Positions 6,459 through 12,541 of a stretch of DNA of 12,541 bases are shown here, one piece after another. A program made the position numbers and the translations under genes. Within the stretch, counting starts at the first letter, position 1. Every line of letters begins with the position of its first letter. The DNA lies in assembly GCA_021783435.1 (NCBI GenBank), contig JAJXUC010000118.1:1-12541 (forward strand). Direction: 5' to 3'. The notes beneath the pieces were generated by a model. It searched no databases. It saw only the letters and a list, made by a program, of their open reading frames with translations, and was not told the DNA's origin. The DNA is from Pseudomonadota bacterium. GTDB taxonomy: Bacteria > Pseudomonadota > Gammaproteobacteria > Burkholderiales > Burkholderiaceae.

Positions 6459-9400
6459 GCCGAGCCCCCACCCGACGTCTGGCGCGCCGACTGCTTGCGC
6501 CGCCAGTGCAGGTACAGCGCCGGGATCAGGTTGGTCGAGCGCAGCGCGCTCCACAGCAGTCCGCCCAGGATCACCACCGCCAATCCCTGCTCGGGCGCCG
6601 CGCCTTCGCCCAGGCCCAGCGCGGTGGGCAACATGCCCAGCATCGCCGTCGCCGCGGTCAGCACGATCGGACGGAAGCGCACCTGGATGGCTTCGCGTAC
6701 CGCTTCCTCCAGTGGCATGCCGGCGTTCTCGTTCGCACGCGCCCGGTCAAGTAGCACGATGGAGTGGCGCAGTCCGATGCCTACGAGCGTGAGAAAGCCG
6801 ACCATGCCGGTGGCGTTCAGGCCCACGCCGCTGAGCACCAGCGCTATGGTGCCTCCAGTCAGCGCAAGTGGAATCTCCAGCAGGAGGATGCCGGGGATCA
6901 GCAGCCCGTCGAATTGCAGCAGCAGGATGCCCACCATGATGGCGAAGGCCGCCAGGGTGGCGACAAGCAGGCCCAGTCCGGCTTGCTCCAGCTGCGCGGC
7001 GAGACCGCCGAAGGCGATGCGGTAGCCGGCCGGCAGCTTCAGGCCGCGCAATGCCTCGCGCGCCTGGGCCTCGGTACTGCCAAGCGGCCCCGTGGGCGTG
7101 GCCAGGATGTCCAGTGCACGGGCTCCCGCGATATGGCGAATCTGGTTGGGCGTCGGCACGAGCCGCAGGCGCGCCAGTTGGCCCAGCGGGGTCCATGCAC
7201 CTTCCCCGTCGCGGATCGGCAGCGCCTCGAGCTCGCGAACCGTGCGCTGCGGCGCGTCGGCCAGGCGCAGGTAGAGGGGAAGGGGCACGTTGCCATCGGG
7301 CACCCGGCTGATGACCTCGCCACCAATCAGAGGGTCGAGCTGACGGTACAGGGAGTTCGGAGTCAGCCCATGCATGGCCAGGGCTGCTGCACGGGGGTCG
7401 ATGCTCAGCTGCGTGACCGGGTAGCCGTCATTGTCGAACACGTCGGCCAGCGCCGGGACGTGGCGCAGGCGCGCCGTGATCTGCTCGGCGATGGCCCGCA
7501 GTTCGGGCACCTGGGAACCGAACACATGGATCACGAAGGGCTGCGGCAGGCCGGACAGGCTCTCGCCCAGGCGTTCGATGGTCGGCGTGTCGACCGCCAA
7601 TTGCACCCCCGGCATGCTGGACTCGCGCTGGATGCGCTGCCCGATGGCGTCGAGCGCGTTGACGCTCACCCCAGGCTTGAGCGCGACCTGGATCTCGCCG
7701 GCATAGGCCGGCTCGGTGTAGGTCGTCGAGGCGGACGAGCCGATGCGCGCGTAGACATGCGCCACTGCGGGGTCGCGCAGCAGGCGCTGCGAGATGTGGC
7801 GCACCGCCACGCGGGTGTCGAGTAGCGAGGCACCCGGCGGCAGCGTGAAGGATTCCAGCAGCGCGCCTTCGTTGGGCAGGGGCAGAAAATTGATCGGCAC
7901 AAGCACCAGACCCAGCAGGCTGAGCAGCAGCACGGCGAAAGTCAGCGCCAGGCTCGTGCGTGGAGCGCGGGCCACCCAGTCGAACAGATGCTCGTTGGCG
8001 CGCTGCAGCCACTGCATCAGGCGCCGGCCGCTGCCGGCTCCACCGCCAGCGCGAGCGCCGAGGAAGCCCAGCCCCAGCGGAATGAGGGTCAGCGACACCG
8101 CCAGCGACGAAAGAAGCGCCAGGATCATCGCCAGCGAGAAGGGGATGAAAAACAGCCCCACGATGCCCCCGACGAACAGCAGGGGCACGTAGATGGCCAC
8201 GTTGGTCAGCGTGCCGGTGATGTCCGGCACGACGATGCCGCGCAGACCCGACCAGACGCCCTGCCAGTGCGCGTCACCCGCCTCCCAGCGGTGGTGGATG
8301 CTCTCAAGCACGATGATCGCGTCGTCGGCCAGCAGACCCACAGCCACCGTCAAGGCCCCGAAGGTCATCAGGTTCAGGCTCTGTCCGAAGGCGTGCAGCG
8401 CGGCGATGGCGATGGCCAGGGACAGCGGAATGCTGAGGGCCAGCACGAACACGCCCCGCCCTGCTCCCAGGACCCAGAACAGCATGGCCACCGCCAGTAG
8501 CGCGCCGATCAGCAGGTTGCGCCCCAGGTCGGCCCCGACGATGCCCACCAGATGGCCCTGATCGTAGGTACGCACCCAGCGGACGCCCGGCGGCAGTTCG
8601 TGCAGGCTCTGCTCCAGCGCCGCCTGCACGGCCCGCGTGACCACCCGCGTGGAAGCCCCCGGCTGCTTGATCACGGTGAGGGCCACGCTGGGTCGGCCGT
8701 CCAGGCTTACCGCGTTATGCGTGGGCATCGCTGCGCGCTCGATATGCGCCAGCGCGCGCAGCGGGATCGGGCCGCGTGGCGTGGCCACGACAATCGCCTC
8801 CATCTGTCGGACATGGACGGGCAGCTTGCGCGCCTCGATCAGCACGTCGTTGTGGCCCAGGCTCAGATAGCCGGAAGGCGCCAGCAGCACCTGCGCCTTG
8901 ACGGCCTGCACGATCGCCTCGACCCCCACGTCGTAACGGCGCATCGCGCCGAGGTCGGGCTGGATCCACAGCGCCTCGTCGCCAGCGCCGTACACGTGCA
9001 CGAACTGCACGCCCGGGATGGCACGCAAGGTCGGGGCGATCCCGGATTGCACCAGGCGCTGCACCCGCGCGGGTGCGATGCCGGTGGGAATGCGCGCCGT
9101 GTAGTCAGCCACCTCGTTGATGGCATTGCCCATGATCTGGGCCACCGGATGCGCCTGCGACGGCAGGCGTGCGCGGGCACGGTCGATGGCGCTGTTCACG
9201 GCCAGCAGGTCGGCCTGGGCATCGCTGCCCTGGCGGAAGCGCACGTCGATCTCGACCGTGCCGTTGCCCATGACCGAGCGCACGCTGCGCAGGTCGGTCA
9301 GGGTCAGGATCTGGCCCTCCAGTGGCTGCACCACCAAATGCTCGAGTTCGGTGGCGGTAGTGCCGGGTAGGTGCGCGGTGACGCTGATCTGCGGGAAATC

Positions 9401-9529
9401 GAAGCTGGGCAGCACCTCGACCGGCGTATGCACGAAGGCTTCGATCGCCCAGGCCAGAACCACGCCCAGCACCAGCAGCCACAGCACCCTGCGCCGCAAC
9501 AGGCGCGGTATGGAAACGTCGGATGCCAT
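6455..9529 (-). CDS. RND-family efflux permease (CzcA/AcrB superfamily), substrate uncertain
   Basis: This 1024-residue inner-membrane proton-driven pump has the usual RND layout: an N-terminal helix (about 14-31), a first periplasmic loop with porter domains (32-335), helices 2-6 (336-490), helix 7 (about 527-545), a second periplasmic loop (546-850) and the last helices (851-1008). The TM4 proton-relay motif reads GLLADDAIIVLES with D402 and D403, the two-aspartate form of drug-type RND pumps. The heavy-metal motif DFGxxxDGxxxxxEN is absent. In TM10, where AcrB has Lys940, the motif GIGLRHSIVLL offers R921. I see no methionine relay like that of CusA. The gene starts 6 bases after the adaptor stop and its stop overlaps the channel gene by 4 bases. 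Databases would often call it CzcA/CusA-family, but metal transport is inferred only from the neighbourhood. Confidence 0.92.
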   Translation of the reverse strand: MASDVSIPRLLRRRVLWLLVLGVVLAWAIEAFVHTPVEVLPSFDFPQISVTAHLPGTTATELEHLVVQPLEGQILTLTDLRSVRSVMGNGTVEIDVRFRQGSDAQADLLAVNSAIDRARARLPSQAHPVAQIMGNAINEVADYTARIPTGIAPARVQRLVQSGIAPTLRAIPGVQFVHVYGAGDEALWIQPDLGAMRRYDVGVEAIVQAVKAQVLLAPSGYLSLGHNDVLIEARKLPVHVRQMEAIVVATPRGPIPLRALAHIERAAMPTHNAVSLDGRPSVALTVIKQPGASTRVVTRAVQAALEQSLHELPPGVRWVRTYDQGHLVGIVGADLGRNLLIGALLAVAMLFWVLGAGRGVFVLALSIPLSLAIAIAALHAFGQSLNLMTFGALTVAVGLLADDAIIVLESIHHRWEAGDAHWQGVWSGLRGIVVPDITGTLTNVAIYVPLLFVGGIVGLFFIPFSLAMILALLSSLAVSLTLIPLGLGFLGARAGGGAGSGRRLMQWLQRANEHLFDWVARAPRTSLALTFAVLLLSLLGLVLVPINFLPLPNEGALLESFTLPPGASLLDTRVAVRHISQRLLRDPAVAHVYARIGSSASTTYTEPAYAGEIQVALKPGVSVNALDAIGQRIQRESSMPGVQLAVDTPTIERLGESLSGLPQPFVIHVFGSQVPELRAIAEQITARLRHVPALADVFDNDGYPVTQLSIDPRAAALAMHGLTPNSLYRQLDPLIGGEVISRVPDGNVPLPLYLRLADAPQRTVRELEALPIRDGEGAWTPLGQLARLRLVPTPNQIRHIAGARALDILATPTGPLGSTEAQAREALRGLKLPAGYRIAFGGLAAQLEQAGLGLLVATLAAFAIMVGILLLQFDGLLIPGILLLEIPLALTGGTIALVLSGVGLNATGMVGFLTLVGIGLRHSIVLLDRARANENAGMPLEEAVREAIQVRFRPIVLTAATAMLGMLPTALGLGEGAAPEQGLAVVILGGLLWSALRSTNLIPALYLHWRRKQSARQTSGGGSA

Positions 9530-9535
9530 GCGTCT

Positions 9536-10609
9536 TCAATCCGGCGGGGTGTAGTGGCTGGCGATGCCGCGGTGGTACTCGAGAAAAGCGTCCGTGACGA
9601 CTACGTCCTGCCCCGCGGACAATCCGGAAGTGATCGCCGTCCACCAGCCCTGTGCCCGTCCCGGCACGACCTGCCGCGGCTCGTCGCCCGCGGGGGTATG
9701 CACCAACACCCACCAATGCCCCCGGTCAAGGATCAATGACTGTGTCGGAACCAGGACCATGTGCTGTGTGGGGCCTTCGAGCACCAGGGATCCCCACTGC
9801 CCGCTGACCCACCATGGCGGCGCCCTCGTGGTTGCCGGAACCAGGCCGATGCGCATGCCGCCGTCGGCGGCCAGCGCCGGAGAGATCGCCGCGACTTCGA
9901 CCGTCGCCGGCGACTGTGCGTCAGCGGGCTTGAAAAGACCCGTCATGCCAACCCGCACGCGCGATGCCTCCTCGCCGTAGACCTCTGCACGAATCCAGAG
10001 TCTGCCTGCTGGCTGCAGGGTCGCGATGGCCTGGCCGGCACCGAGCTGTTCTCCGTTCGCAGACTGTACCGCCAGGATGGTTCCTGCGACCGGCGCGCGC
10101 ACGATGCGCAGGCTGCGCGCCTCCTGCAAGCCGACGGCCGCAGTGCGCGTGGCCGCGCGCGCCGACGCCAATTCCGCGCGTGCTGCATCGAGCGCCTGGC
10201 GCGTGGCGAGCTGGGCATCGAACTGGCGACGCACGATGGCCAGGCTATGCTTGGCTGCCGATTCGCGCGCCTGGACAGCTCGCAGTTGCTGAATCCGGGC
10301 CACCAGCAGCGCCTGCACGCGGGGTCCCACCATGCGCGCAAGCACTTCGCCAGCCTTGACCTCGCTGCCGGGAACGATATGCAGACCTCCGAGAATTCCC
10401 GCATCGGGCGCGCGCAGCTGCACGGTGGCAATGGGCTCGACCTGACCATAGGCAGACACGGTTTGCGGCACCGAATGCGCTTGCACCCTGACGAACGGCT
10501 TGGTGGCAGCATCGACACGAACGGCAATGCCCGCAAGCACCAGCACGGCAGTTAGCAGCGATGCCGCGCGAGCGCTGTCCACAAGGCGAGAAGACTTCAC
10601 GCGTTCCAT
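9536..10609 (-). CDS. RND periplasmic adaptor (membrane fusion protein, HlyD/CusB type)
   Basis: The 357-residue product links the permease to the outer-membrane channel. It has an N-terminal membrane segment (about 16-34), two lipoyl half-motifs (about 63-95, with APDAGILGGLHIVPGSEVKAGE, and about 168-200, with RAPVAGTILAV), an alpha-hairpin between them (about 96-165) and beta-barrel and membrane-proximal domains to the C terminus. There is no N-terminal Met cluster of the CusB kind. The ATG at 10609 overlaps the protease gene by 13 bases and lacks a good ribosome site. GTG at 10600, overlapping the protease stop as GTGA with GGAACGC upstream, is a reasonable alternative. The frame continues upstream to 10831 but that part is antisense-like reading of the protease gene. 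Confidence 0.88.
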   Translation of the reverse strand: MERVKSSRLVDSARAASLLTAVLVLAGIAVRVDAATKPFVRVQAHSVPQTVSAYGQVEPIATVQLRAPDAGILGGLHIVPGSEVKAGEVLARMVGPRVQALLVARIQQLRAVQARESAAKHSLAIVRRQFDAQLATRQALDAARAELASARAATRTAAVGLQEARSLRIVRAPVAGTILAVQSANGEQLGAGQAIATLQPAGRLWIRAEVYGEEASRVRVGMTGLFKPADAQSPATVEVAAISPALAADGGMRIGLVPATTRAPPWWVSGQWGSLVLEGPTQHMVLVPTQSLILDRGHWWVLVHTPAGDEPRQVVPGRAQGWWTAITSGLSAGQDVVVTDAFLEYHRGIASHYTPPD

Positions 10610-11493
10610 GTCCACAGCAGGAAGGGGTGAAGGACGTCGTTGCCGAAAACGGCGCCCCACAGGACCGCGGCCCCCAGCAAGAAGGCCAGAGCCGCCAGCG
10701 CGGCGCCTGCGTGCCAGACCTGGGGCTCCCTCACCGGGGATTGATCCGGCAGTGGCGCCAGCAGTCGCTCGACGCGCAAGGCCAGCAGGCGTGCATCGCC
10801 CAGCAGGGCCACCTGGCTGCACGGCCAGCACGCGGCATGCCTCGGAGACGATGCGCTACGCGCATGTCGTACGGTGGCCACGACGGCCGCAGCCAGGTCG
10901 GTGCCCGACGACCCATGACTTCGTGCTTCGTCATCGCGGGCATGTTCGAGGAGTTCAAGCCATCCTTGCAAGCGTCGACCAGCCCAAGGCCAGGGCCATT
11001 GCAGGTCGGTCGCCACCTGCGCCAGCCAGATGCGCAGCGGATCTCGATGTCGTGCGTGAGCGCGTTCGTGTTCCAGCGCGGCGTGAACGGGCCCTTCCTC
11101 CAAACTGCGGGCGAGATAGGGGTCGAACACCACCCGGGGATGCAGCAAGCCGATGGTGTAGATGGGCAAGTCCCGCGGTTGGCTTGTCATGGCCACGAAC
11201 GCACGCAGTGCGGCGCGCAAGACTACGACAAGAAATGGGAGGCTCGCGCTGATGATCACTCCGTGATCGAATCGAGTCCTGACAGGATCGGGCTCGCGCA
11301 AGGCCCAGCCGCACAGACACGCACCGACGAGCAGCATGGGCAGCACAGGCAACCAGAGTCGCCACCACGCCCTTCGTTCGGCGACGACTGGCGATAAATC
11401 AGTCGGCGCACGCCACGGCAGCAGTGCGAGCGGTTGCATCACGATTCCGCCAAACAGCACGATCAACAGAGTCAATAACGTCTCACGCCCCAT
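10597..11493 (-). CDS. M56-family (BlaR1/MecR1-like) membrane metalloprotease
   Basis: This 298-residue integral membrane protein has helices near 5-25, 46-64, 78-100 and 262-285 with a cytoplasmic-side protease region between the third and fourth. The zinc motif HERAH (HExxH) is at 142-146 in AALEHERAHARHRDP, and a downstream ELLEHARDDEA (180-190) offers the third ligand. In BlaR1 systems such a protease is triggered by a signal and leads to loss of the BlaI repressor. The large extracellular penicillin-binding sensor of BlaR1 is absent; the protein ends soon after the last helix. Start 11493 is supported by a GGGGAG site (11499-11504) and an 11-base overlap with the repressor gene. Its signal is unknown; a metal, a pump substrate or envelope stress are inferences. 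Confidence 0.87.
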   Translation of the reverse strand: MGRETLLTLLIVLFGGIVMQPLALLPWRAPTDLSPVVAERRAWWRLWLPVLPMLLVGACLCGWALREPDPVRTRFDHGVIISASLPFLVVVLRAALRAFVAMTSQPRDLPIYTIGLLHPRVVFDPYLARSLEEGPVHAALEHERAHARHRDPLRIWLAQVATDLQWPWPWAGRRLQGWLELLEHARDDEARSHGSSGTDLAAAVVATVRHARSASSPRHAACWPCSQVALLGDARLLALRVERLLAPLPDQSPVREPQVWHAGAALAALAFLLGAAVLWGAVFGNDVLHPFLLWTWNA

Positions 11494-11878
11494 GGTCGCT
11501 CCCCTTCTTGGCCTGGATGGCATGCTCGAGGGCATCGAGCCATGCAGGGTCGATGTCGTCGACCGCATCGACCAGAGCGGCCACTGCAGGACTCGGCCCT
11601 GCTCCCAGGAACCGGCTCAGCAGTTGTCGCGCCCGTGCCCGCTCGACGACATTGCGATCGATCAGCGGCGCGTAGACGAAGGCGCCATCTTGCCGATAAC
11701 GTTCGATCAGACCCTTGTCACGCAGACGGTCCACGACTTTGGCGGTCGTCGTATAGACCAATCCTTCCGGGCCACCAACCCGGTCGTGGAGGTCACGCAC
11801 CGACGCACGGCCTAGGCCCCATAGCGTGCGCAGTACCGCGTATTCAAGATCATCGGATGGGAGGCGAAAGCGCACCAT
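11483..11878 (-). CDS. BlaI/MecI/CopY-family winged-helix repressor
   Basis: The 131-residue protein matches the Penicillinase_R family: an N-terminal winged helix (about 8-72) with LEYAVLRTLW, then the recognition region VYTTTAKVVDRLRDKGLIER at 41-60, and a C-terminal dimerisation helix region (about 75-122). BlaI-type repressors bind dyad operators as dimers and are cleaved when the partner M56 protease is activated. The gene heads the efflux operon and overlaps the protease gene by 11 bases. A perfect 16-bp palindrome begins 11 bases upstream of its ATG, pointing to autoregulation. There is no cysteine cluster of the CopY CxCx4CxC kind, so direct copper sensing is unlikely. No Shine-Dalgarno precedes the ATG, fitting a leaderless message. 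Confidence 0.93.
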   Translation of the reverse strand: MVRFRLPSDDLEYAVLRTLWGLGRASVRDLHDRVGGPEGLVYTTTAKVVDRLRDKGLIERYRQDGAFVYAPLIDRNVVERARARQLLSRFLGAGPSPAVAALVDAVDDIDPAWLDALEHAIQAKKGSDHGA

Positions 11879-11885
11879 GGCTCAA

Positions 11886-11914
11886 ATCATACGACGGCCG
11901 TCGTACTTCTGCAA
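11886..11914 (-). promoter_or_regulatory. Predicted promoter of the repressor-protease-efflux operon
   Basis: On the minus strand TTGCAG (11909-11914) and TATGAT (11886-11891, five of six -10 positions) are separated by exactly 17 bases. Only 7 bases (TTGAGCC) lie between the -10 and the repressor ATG at 11878, so transcription would start at or within a base or two of the start codon. This implies a leaderless mRNA. The operator palindrome fills the spacer. Confidence 0.6.
11890..11905. promoter_or_regulatory. Predicted BlaI-family operator (perfect 16-bp palindrome)
   Basis: TACGACGGCCGTCGTA is a perfect inverted repeat bounded by TAC/GTA, as in operators of BlaI/MecI/CopY repressors, which typically carry TAC...GTA dyads. 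It occupies the -35/-10 spacer and enters the -10, so a bound repressor would block RNA polymerase. I saw no second copy by eye in the window. Confidence 0.65.
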
Positions 11915-12418
11915 CGCCACATCTGTGACAAGACGCATCTGCGCCCCTCTCGCTTGCAGTCCGCGTCCTGCCGCGCTGGTGTTCAGTCCCAGCCCCATCG
12001 CTGTGGCCGCCATTCCCATCACGCTCGCCTGTGTCACGCATACGCGCGAGCGGCGCGAGCCGATCCGCTGGGCGCAATGTTTGGTGCCGGCATGCTCGCC
12101 ACCCATGCCGCGCTCGGCCCCAGCACTGGCCTCGGCGGCCGCTGGGTCGGTGAACTTATCGGACGTGGCTGGGGCTTTGTGCTTGGCCGCTGCTCCTCGA
12201 GCCCCTCGGTCATGCCGAGTGCCGCCAGACGCGGAAAGGTCTGGCCATCAGGTGTTTCGGAGAGATTGAGTACCGCCAACACGAAGGCCTTGACGATGTC
12301 GACGCTCAGTTGGCCGTCCGAAGCGTGCAGTTGGGCCTCGGCCAAGCCGTGCAGCCTCGACTCGATGTAGTCCGCCTGCTCGCGAAAGATCGCGACCAAG
12401 TCTATCGCTACGACCTAG
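11915..12418. other. Stretch without a confident intact gene
   Basis: Upstream of the efflux operon there is no convincing complete gene on either strand. Several overlapping frames run through it but none has a ribosome site or a recognisable family. A minus-strand frame in its right half (12034-12399) may be a decayed gene end and is listed separately. No tRNA, CRISPR or divergent promoter was seen. Confidence 0.45.
12034..12399 (-). pseudogene. Probable 3' remnant of an unrecognised gene
   Basis: The frame encodes up to 121 residues from a TTG at 12399 and stays open for five more codons to a TAG at 12415-12417. The first 75 residues look protein-like (FREQADYIESRL, then VDIVKAFVLAVLNL and TPDGQTFPRLAALG, mostly helical). 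The rest is Pro/Ala/Ser-rich and may be out of frame; another frame continues from about 12170 down to 11882. There is no ATG or ribosome site. The right end coincides with the start of the suspected insertion sequence, so a truncated and frameshifted gene is the best reading. I do not recognise the family; a distant look of TetR C-terminal domains is not enough to name it. Confidence 0.3.
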
Positions 12419-12443
12419 CCTGGATATTTCGCGAGCAAAAAGG

Positions 12444-12519
12444 TCGGCCGCTTGATCCGGTCGTGCGTTTCAGAGGTATCGAGACTCGAAACGTGACGAA
12501 CAAAGGAGGAAGCGGCCGA
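12444..12519 (+). repeat. Imperfect 15-bp inverted repeat spanning the ribosome binding site at 12502-12510
   Basis: Bases 12444-12458 (TCGGCCGCTTGATCC) pair with 12505-12519 (GGAGGAAGCGGCCGA) at 13 of 15 positions; the inner ten bases are exact. The right arm covers GGAGGA and the first base of the ATG. A transcript entering from the left would fold and hide the translation start. Confidence 0.5.
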
Positions 12520-12541
12520 TGCCAAAGTGTACCGAGGGCGT
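12519..12541 (+). CDS. Start of a plus-strand gene, probably a transposase (partial)
   Basis: ATG at 12519 is preceded by AAAGGAGGA (12502-12510) with an 8-base spacing, a near-ideal ribosome site. Only MPKCTEG is visible before the window ends. A transposase is inferred from the surrounding inverted repeat and composition change; other genes are possible. Confidence 0.4.

Larger units (their letters stand above)
12419..12541 (+). mobile_element. Possible left end of an insertion sequence (IS1380-like?), cut by the window edge
   Basis: Base composition drops from about 12400, the flanking minus-strand frame stops at 12415, and a new plus-strand gene with a strong ribosome site opens at 12519. 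CCTGGATATTTCGCGAGC at about 12419-12436 would be the terminal repeat, next to a CTAG (12415-12418) that could be a target site. The first residues MPKCTEG recall the starts of IS1380-family transposases, but seven residues cannot prove it. The right terminus lies outside. Confidence 0.35.

Noticed and set aside
6764..7825. Long plus-strand open frames (up to 353 codons) opposite the RND permease gene
   Set aside because: They are antisense to a well-supported RND gene in GC-rich DNA, have low-complexity Gln/Arg/Gly/His composition and no ribosome sites.
1..12541. CRISPR arrays, tRNA/rRNA genes, riboswitches
   Set aside because: I looked for regularly spaced repeats, cloverleaf-like segments and known riboswitch cores and saw none.

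Overview
This is a GC-rich (roughly two-thirds G+C) proteobacterial window that looks like part of a copper/heavy-metal and envelope-stress island. The CopA-type oxidase with a Tat signal, the RND tripartite pump with an outer-membrane lipoprotein and the DsbD/TlpA pair all point to a Gram-negative host. Xanthomonadales (Rhodanobacter/Dyella-like) or Burkholderiales seem most likely, but that is inference from gene style and base composition. Almost every gene is on the minus strand, so transcription runs from right to left.

Region A (right side, about 5082-11914) is a compact five-gene operon, read in this order: a BlaI/MecI/CopY-family repressor, an M56 (BlaR1-like) membrane metalloprotease, an RND periplasmic adaptor, an RND inner-membrane permease and an outer-membrane channel lipoprotein. 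Neighbouring genes overlap by 4-13 bases or lie 6 bases apart. A perfect 16-bp palindrome sits inside the spacer of a good sigma70-like promoter whose predicted start falls at or next to the repressor ATG. This suggests an autoregulated, probably leaderless repressor/protease switch that controls an efflux pump instead of a beta-lactamase. The permease lacks the usual heavy-metal-type TM4 motif, so its substrate is open.

Region B (3531-5081) holds a K+-channel gene with a TVGYGD filter. It overlaps the 3' end of a short reading frame that resembles only the C-terminal part of DUF3141 (PHA-synthase-like) proteins. To the right of that fragment is a gene-poor stretch with a perfect 8-bp hairpin.

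Region C (1-3530) is the copper/thiol-redox module: a small exported protein with Cys/His motifs, a membrane-anchored TlpA-like thioredoxin, a DsbD-like protein with permuted domain order (membrane domain, thioredoxin, then DsbD-alpha) and the N-terminal 231 residues of the CopA multicopper oxidase, cut by the left edge. A near-consensus CopR/CusR-type box lies between dsbD and copA. The module recalls the Scs (suppressor of copper sensitivity) arrangement.

The right end (11915-12541) has no confident complete gene. It contains a probable 3' gene remnant on the minus strand and then what looks like the left end of an insertion sequence. A transposase-like reading frame with a strong ribosome binding site starts on the plus strand at 12519, preceded by an inverted repeat that could sequester that site.
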